The position numbers and the translations under genes were made by a program. The notes beneath the pieces were generated by a model that was not told the DNA's origin, did not search any database, and worked only from the letters and a program-made list of their open reading frames with translations. From the NCBI GenBank assembly GCA_037439685.1, contig JBBIVO010000006.1, positions 1-44,324 on the forward strand: 44,324 nucleotides of DNA. Reading direction: 5' to 3'. This document shows positions 39,937-44,324 of the stretch, one piece after another (positions within the stretch are counted from its first letter, which is position 1; the number at the start of each line of letters is the position of its first letter). Source of the DNA: JAGTRB01 sp037439685. GTDB taxonomy: Archaea; Thermoproteota; Bathyarchaeia; TCS64.

Positions 39937-41283
39937 ATGGTCTTGAAGGTCACAAAGGAGGAGCTTCTGGCAAAGGCGGCGAGGCCGGCTAGGATCGCCC
40001 CAATCCTCCACAAGCATTATGGCGGGAAGCTCCAGGTGATGCCGAAATGCGCTATCAGGGGGATCTGGTACACTCCGGGGGTGGCCGAGCCCTGCAGGAT
40101 GATCCAGAAGGATAGGGAGGCCTCCTTCGAGTATACAAACCGATGGAACTTCGCAGCCATAGTGAGCGATGGGAGCAGAGTTCTAGGCCTAGGCGATATA
40201 GGCCCTGAGGCCGGCATGCCCGTGATGGAGGGGAAGGCCCTCCTCTTCAAGTACCTCGGAGGGGTCGACGCCTTCCCCCTCGTCGTGAGGGCGCATGAGC
40301 CGGAGGAGATGCTCAGGCTTCTAAAGTGGATAGAGCCGAGCTTCGGGGCCATCAACCTTGAGGACATCGAGAAGCCAAAGTGCTTCAGGATCCTAGAGGA
40401 GGCGAGGAAGGAGCTCGAGATACCCGTCTGGCACGACGACCAGCAGGGGACCGCGACCGTCGTCTTGGCTGGGGTCATAAACGCCCTAAAACTGGTGGGG
40501 AAGGAGATAGGAGATATCGAGATAGCATTGATAGGGGCTGGGGCGGCCAACATCAAGGTGGCGGACGTCCTAGAGCTGGCTGGAGCAAAAGCTGGAAAGA
40601 TCTACCTGGTGGATAGCAAGGGGCTACTATCCCCGGAGAGGAGAGACATCCTAGAGGTTGAGAAGGACCCTTGGAAGTATAGGTGGGCTGAGAAGAGCAA
40701 CGCCGAGGGGAGGAGGGGAGGCATCCCCGAGGCGATGAGGGGTGTAGACATCGTCATAGCCGCCTCTAGGCCGGGGCCCGGCGTCATAAGGCCGGAGTGG
40801 TTCAAATTGATGGCTGATGACTCTATAGCCTTCCTCTGCGCCAATCCCATACCCGAGGCATGGCCATGGGAGGCGAAGGAGGCCGGAGTTAGGATAGTCG
40901 GCACCGGCAGAAGCGACTTCCCGAACCAGATAAACAACTCCCTAGGGTTCCCGGCAATATTCAGAGGGGTCCTCGATGTGAGGGCTAGAACCGTGACCGA
41001 TGAGATGTGCGTCGCGGCAGCCGTCGAGCTTGCAAAGTTCGCGGAGGAGAGGGGGATTACCGAGGATGATATAGTCCCGAAGATGATGGAGTGGGAGGTC
41101 TACCCGAGGGAGGCTGTGGCATGTGCCATGAAATCCATCGAGCAGGGAGTGGCTAGACTTAAGCCCAGCAGGCAAGAGCTCTTCGAGAAGGCCTCCAGCA
41201 TCATCAAAGGGGCCATAAGGTCCCTGGAGGCACTTATGAAGGCCGGGGTTATCCCCCCACTCCCGGAGGGCATCGAGGCCTGA
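39937..41283 (+). CDS. maeA: Malic enzyme (malate dehydrogenase, oxaloacetate-decarboxylating)
   Basis: It converts malate to pyruvate and CO2 with NAD(P)+, or runs backwards to fix CO2. The 448-residue product has YTPGVAEPC, GLGDIGPEAGMPVMEGKALLF (catalytic Lys), VWHDDQQGTATV (metal site) and the Rossmann loop LIGAGAANIKV. A GGAGAG precedes the ATG, and an A/T tract at 39883-39911 holds candidate TATA boxes, so it has its own promoter 64 bases after hdrA. With fumarase and the Hdr-linked fumarate reductase it completes a pyruvate-malate-fumarate-succinate path. Phosphotransacetylase fusion is absent. Cofactor choice is not clear from sequence. Confidence 0.94.
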   Translation: MVLKVTKEELLAKAARPARIAPILHKHYGGKLQVMPKCAIRGIWYTPGVAEPCRMIQKDREASFEYTNRWNFAAIVSDGSRVLGLGDIGPEAGMPVMEGKALLFKYLGGVDAFPLVVRAHEPEEMLRLLKWIEPSFGAINLEDIEKPKCFRILEEARKELEIPVWHDDQQGTATVVLAGVINALKLVGKEIGDIEIALIGAGAANIKVADVLELAGAKAGKIYLVDSKGLLSPERRDILEVEKDPWKYRWAEKSNAEGRRGGIPEAMRGVDIVIAASRPGPGVIRPEWFKLMADDSIAFLCANPIPEAWPWEAKEAGVRIVGTGRSDFPNQINNSLGFPAIFRGVLDVRARTVTDEMCVAAAVELAKFAEERGITEDDIVPKMMEWEVYPREAVACAMKSIEQGVARLKPSRQELFEKASSIIKGAIRSLEALMKAGVIPPLPEGIEA

Positions 41284-41424
41284 CCCTCAGCTGAAGCCCC
41301 GAATACTACCACCCTTCCCCCTTTGGGACGAACCCCTAAGCGCCTAAGGCTGAAAAACCCCCCTCTTTAATTCCCGTAGGAAAGGTTTAGAAGCTCGATG
41401 AGCCGTATATGTTTAGGGGATGAG

Positions 41425-41640
41425 ATGCCATACTGCCCTGAATGCGGTGGAAGGCTGAGCTATGATAGAAGGTTCAGGCATCACATATGCCAAAGCTGCG
41501 GGTTGACCCTCACCGACCTGGATCTCTCAGAGGCCGTGGATAGACCATACGGGTCAAGGGAGGATGAGGAGGATAAGAGAACCCGTCGACATAAGGAATA
41601 TCTGGAGTGGTGGTTTAAGGAGAAGAAGGATAAGAGATAG
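41425..41640 (+). CDS. Small zinc-ribbon protein, unknown function
   Basis: The 71-residue product begins MPYCPECGGRLSYDRRFRHHICQSCGLTL (two CxxC pairs making a zinc ribbon) and continues with a highly charged helical tail (EDEEDKRTRRHKEYLEWWFKEKK). ATG at 41425 has GGGGATGAG directly ahead, better than the upstream ATG at 41398. Such proteins occur widely in archaea; binding to nucleic acid or a protein partner is possible but unproven. Confidence 0.75.
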   Translation: MPYCPECGGRLSYDRRFRHHICQSCGLTLTDLDLSEAVDRPYGSREDEEDKRTRRHKEYLEWWFKEKKDKR

Positions 41641-41792
41641 AAGTGGAAACCTCAACCGATGAGAGTAATGAGATTGGAGTATAGGCCTTAAAGGGAAGGC
41701 TTAATCGAAATAAGGCATAAATAGGGTGCTGGACGATCTTCACCTGAAGCTTCGCTCAAAACCAGTTTAGACCGTATCCGGGGTGTAGAGGA

Positions 41793-42446
41793 ATGGTTTT
41801 ACCATTGGAGAGAGAGGACAGAGCCCTTAGAAACATCGTGATGCTATGCCAAGACCACTCTAGAATCGTCGTGGAGATCTATAGGAAGCTGCTCCAGATG
41901 GTCGAGGGCCTAGTAAATGGCGAGGTGGAGAGACTGGACAGCCTCATGAGGGAGTTGAGGGGCCTCCACGCAAGGGCCCGTGATGTCGGGATGAACGTGA
42001 TGAAGGAGCTTCACGAGACCGGGGGAGCCCTGTTGAATAGGGAGGAGTTCTATAGGCTAATAGGCAAATCGAGCGAATTGACCGACTATATAGAGGAGAT
42101 GGGCTTCAGAATCTATCAGATAGGGGAGCGGAGATGGAGGATCCCTAGGCCTATCGGTGAAGGCCTATTAAGGCTGGCTGAGGCGGCCCTCCAGGGTCTG
42201 ACGAGGCTCAGGGAGAGCCTTATAGGTTTGGGTTTCAACTCCGAGAGGGCCACAGCCCTTGCCAAGGAGGTCGAGGAGATCGAGAGGGAGGTCGACTCCA
42301 TTTATAGGGAGGTCAGCATCGAGATCGTAACAAGCGATATGGAGCTCCCCCTCCTCCTCATCCTTAAGGATATTGCAGAGGAGATGGAGCTCCTCATAGA
42401 TGCAGCGAAGGATGCGGCCAGCATAATCAGGATATTAGCCCTATAG
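41793..42446 (+). CDS. PhoU-like / DUF47 family helical protein
   Basis: The 217-residue all-helical protein has the repeated acidic helices of the PhoU/DUF47 (YkaA) fold: DHSRIVVEIYRKLLQMVEGLVNGE, ARARDVGMNVMKELHETGG, EEIEREVDSIYREVSIEIV and LLILKDIAEEMELLIDAAKDAASIIRI. The E-x-x-x-D pairs bind metals in PhoU. It usually partners a Pit-type phosphate transporter, which is not next to it here. It lies 10 bases ahead of endA and is probably co-transcribed with it. Confidence 0.82.
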   Translation: MVLPLEREDRALRNIVMLCQDHSRIVVEIYRKLLQMVEGLVNGEVERLDSLMRELRGLHARARDVGMNVMKELHETGGALLNREEFYRLIGKSSELTDYIEEMGFRIYQIGERRWRIPRPIGEGLLRLAEAALQGLTRLRESLIGLGFNSERATALAKEVEEIEREVDSIYREVSIEIVTSDMELPLLLILKDIAEEMELLIDAAKDAASIIRILAL

Positions 42447-42456
42447 GCTGATCTCG

Positions 42457-43008
42457 ATGGAGCCCATTGCGGAGGCTGAGGCCCTCAGGGACGGTCGGCT
42501 CGTGGTATGGTCACCATCCGATGGAAGCAGGCTCTTCAGGCTCGGCTATTATGGGAAGCCCCTTGGGATCCCGAAGCCAAAGGATGAGTTTGAGGCCCCA
42601 CTAGTCTTGGACCTGATCGAGGGGGTTTACCTCTTGGAGAGGGGGCTGGTAAGGGTATACTCCGGGGAGGACAGAAGCCCCATAGAGCTGGGGGAGCTCA
42701 TTGAGAGGGCGAGGAGAACCATGAAGGGGTTCGAGGAGAAATACCTCGTCTATAGGGATCTAAGGGAGAGGGGGCTGATAGCGACCCCTGGCATAAAGTA
42801 CGGATGCGACTTCGCCGTCTACAGATACGGCCCTGGGATAGACCACGCCCCATACATAGTTCAAGTCAAAGGGTCTGAGGAGGAGATCTCGGCCGACGAG
42901 ATAGTTAGGGCTGGAAGGCTTGCCACGACGGTGAGGAAGACCTTCATCATCGCCGTCGTCGACGATGGGAAGGTTCGATACCTGGGCTTCAAGTGGTGGA
43001 AGCCATAG
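42457..43008 (+). CDS. endA: tRNA-splicing endonuclease EndA
   Basis: It cuts tRNA introns at bulge-helix-bulge sites. The 183-residue single-unit protein has the N-terminal domain and the catalytic domain with the triad as Tyr122 (DFAVYRYG), His130 (GIDHAPYIVQV) and Lys161 (VRKTFIIAVV); the 31-residue His-Lys spacing equals that of the Methanocaldococcus enzyme. The size fits an alpha4 homotetramer or the catalytic subunit of an (alpha-beta)2 enzyme. The latter type cuts relaxed, non-canonical sites, which the tRNA-Arg and tRNA-Gly in this window would require. No second subunit gene is seen here. Confidence 0.95.
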   Translation: MEPIAEAEALRDGRLVVWSPSDGSRLFRLGYYGKPLGIPKPKDEFEAPLVLDLIEGVYLLERGLVRVYSGEDRSPIELGELIERARRTMKGFEEKYLVYRDLRERGLIATPGIKYGCDFAVYRYGPGIDHAPYIVQVKGSEEEISADEIVRAGRLATTVRKTFIIAVVDDGKVRYLGFKWWKP

Positions 43009-43184
43009 AAGGCTTCATAGACCTGAGGTTTCCCTAACCCGAAGAGGATCAGGTCGTGAATAGCCATACCCCACAGGAGGTTTAATATCTTTGAAACGGA
43101 GTGCATTAAGATGTTGAGGAATGGGGATCACTCGATCAGGTGGTTTAAAGACGATGATCTTGAGCCCCTCATCTCCTGCCTGAA

Positions 43185-43610
43185 CCTTTAAACCCACAAG
43201 ATTATTATGGTGAGGGGATCAGATGGAGGTCTATGGACAACCCTAATTATCTCGGCCTCCCATCGATAGTCGCCGCCGTGGCCCTTCAGGCGGGCCCGTG
43301 GGATTCAACGGCTCCCCGCCCTCCAGATAAGGATCGGCGGAGGATACCTCATGATGGCCGAGGGATGCGACTGCCCCGTGTCGCTCAGCCCAGGAGGAGG
43401 CCTCCAGAAGACTATAGGCCCCACGTCCTAGGAGCCGCGGATGCGGGGGTCTTCTTCAACCCTCCCGAATCGGCCTCAGCCGCCTTGAAGGCAGGCTCCA
43501 TCGGGTGGGCATCGCTCCCAGGCGGATGCTCGAAACGGGAGATGGGGAAGAGGCGAATATGGAGCCGGAGGGGTGAGCCAACCTTCACCCCCTTGGATTA
43601 AGGGAGCTTG
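43185..43610 (+). pseudogene. Decayed or frame-broken coding region, family unknown
   Basis: CTTTAAACC at about 43185-43193 looks like a TATA box, followed by coding-like, GC-rich text that changes frame: GGGYLMMAEGCDCPVSLSPGG, then AADAGVFFNPPESASAALKAGSIGWASLPGG. Stops at about 43269 and 43428 interrupt the first frame. The text looks like one enzyme that has lost its frame, but I cannot name it. A single clean 122-codon frame (43233-43601) in this stretch mixes real and shadow text and is unlikely to be a genuine protein. Confidence 0.4.
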
Positions 43611-44064
43611 AGATATTATGTGGATGGGCCAAGTGCCTCAGCGTCGATAGAGACCGAGGCTATCTCCGCCGGAGCTTAGGCCAGTCAAATCCCCTTCAAC
43701 CCCTAGAGCTGGATGGAAAACCACAGGTTGCACGGTTTATCTCATCGAGGAGGCCGTGGCCATTGGGGTAAGTAGTGGTTGAGGATCACATCTTAAACCC
43801 CTTGAATCGGCCGTTCTTCTGAGATGCCTCTTTAGAATGGCAGAGGGGGATGGAGCTGACAGGTTTCTCGGCTTGACCCTGGAGGGTGGAGAGCGGGGCC
43901 CTCCGGCCTCGGGGAGGGTGTGTGTTGCTGGATCCCGTTTAAACGATGATCATGAGGGTGATCCGAGAGTCGAGGCTCTGAGGCCGATAAGATGGTCTTG
44001 GGCGGTTTGATATGACTCTACTCGAACTCTCGGTCAGAGTCCTTTGAGATCGCCGGTGAGGGGC
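43611..44064. other. Gene-free stretch with traces of old coding sequence
   Basis: No intact gene is visible. A plus-strand trace around 43810-43900 reads VLLRCLFRMAEGDGADRFLGLTLEGGE, which looks protein-derived and may belong to the same decayed gene as the region to the left. No tRNA, repeat or strong hairpin was found by eye. Confidence 0.35.
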
Positions 44065-44324
44065 TTAGAACATAAGCCGCTTCGCCTCATCCTCATCGAG
44101 CCCGAGCCACCTCCCCATCTCGGCAGCCATCTCTGGCGACCCCCTGAAGATCACCTTGAGGAAGGGGACGGCCTCTTTCAGGGCCCTTCTCTTCGAGATG
44201 TGGCACCTCTCAGCCAAGCTCTCCGCCACCCTCTTCATGTGCTCCCTACTCGGCTTCGTCCTCCAGTACCTCCAGATTATCTGGGGTGGCCTGAAGTAGG
44301 GGATCAGCCAGAGGCCTTCCCCCC
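44065..44324 (-). CDS. rfcL: Replication factor C large subunit, C-terminal end (partial)
   Basis: About 86 codons enter from the right edge and end at TAA. The text (IPYFRPPQIIWRYWRTKPSRE, LAERCHISKRRALKEAVPFLKVIF, MGRWLGLDEDEAKRLMF) matches the helical collar domain at the end of archaeal RfcL, the clamp-loader subunit that opens PCNA with the small subunit RfcS. The usual C-terminal PIP box is not visible; the protein stops at LMF right after the collar. The assignment rests on the H-x-S and LPFL..IF pattern, so it is good but not certain. Confidence 0.75.
   Translation of the reverse strand, partial: GEGLWLIPYFRPPQIIWRYWRTKPSREHMKRVAESLAERCHISKRRALKEAVPFLKVIFRGSPEMAAEMGRWLGLDEDEAKRLMF

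Noticed and set aside
43233..43601. 122-codon plus-strand frame as a real gene
   Set aside because: Most of it is Arg/Pro-rich shadow text; protein-like text jumps between frames, pointing to decay.
1..44324. CRISPR arrays
   Set aside because: No set of regularly spaced direct repeats was seen on either strand.

Overview
The window looks like a chromosomal contig from an archaeon of the TACK group. Supporting signs are archaeal RNA polymerase subunits (Rpo7, Rpo10), Spt4, archaeal or eukaryal-type ribosomal proteins (eS24, eS31, eS28, eL24, L7Ae), the archaeal mevalonate branch using isopentenyl phosphate kinase, a discriminating archaeal GluRS, intron-bearing tRNAs with a tRNA-splicing endonuclease, TATA-box promoters close to start codons, and many TTG/GTG starts. 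GrpE/DnaK and the Hdr/Etf redox genes would suit a Bathyarchaeia-like or related anaerobic lineage. That placement is inference; no 16S rRNA gene is present. Three short N runs are assembly gaps, and two of them have lengths that break the reading frame of the gene they lie in.

Layout. 1-4.0 kb (minus): a partial YtcJ-like amidohydrolase, then etfB-etfA-glcD, the same gene order as a flavin-based electron-bifurcating lactate dehydrogenase, with a ferredoxin domain fused to EtfA. 4.1-7.9 kb (plus): purB and grpE-dnaK. 8.2-17.0 kb (minus): L7Ae-S28e-L24e-Ndk; gltX carrying an in-frame TAG; then Rpo10-S2-MEMO-mevalonate kinase-IPK-Fni-GGPP synthase, a translation and isoprenoid-lipid run. 17.1-19.1 kb (minus): an MgtE/SLC41-like transporter and ThpR. 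19.4-21.4 kb (minus): tRNA-Arg with an intron, and the conserved Rpo7-Spt4-dephospho-CoA kinase-eS24-eS31 cluster.

21.4-27.3 kb is an AT-richer accessory stretch: a toxin-antitoxin pair with a frameshifted RelE-like toxin, the ruins of an ABC exporter (permease and ATPase), a secreted protein, a GfcR-like regulator beside intron-containing tRNA-Lys, tRNA-Gly(CCC) with two apparent introns, and a decayed transposase. 27.4-32.2 kb holds small membrane and zinc-ribbon proteins, a GDT1-family transporter, inositol-1-phosphate synthase, a TtuA-like tRNA thiolase and two ubiquitin-like sulfur carriers.

32.2-41.3 kb is the most striking part. The two subunits of class I fumarase (minus) diverge from a five-gene set hdrC-hdrB-frdB-like-frdA-like-hdrA (plus), followed by malic enzyme. 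Together they could carry pyruvate to malate, fumarate and succinate (or the reverse) through a soluble, flavin-based, Hdr-linked fumarate reductase. The HdrA ends in an MvhD-like domain that has lost every cluster-binding cysteine.

41.4-44.3 kb: a zinc-ribbon protein, a PhoU/DUF47-like protein, tRNA-splicing endonuclease EndA, about 1 kb of decayed or non-coding sequence, and the C-terminus of the RFC large subunit at the right edge.
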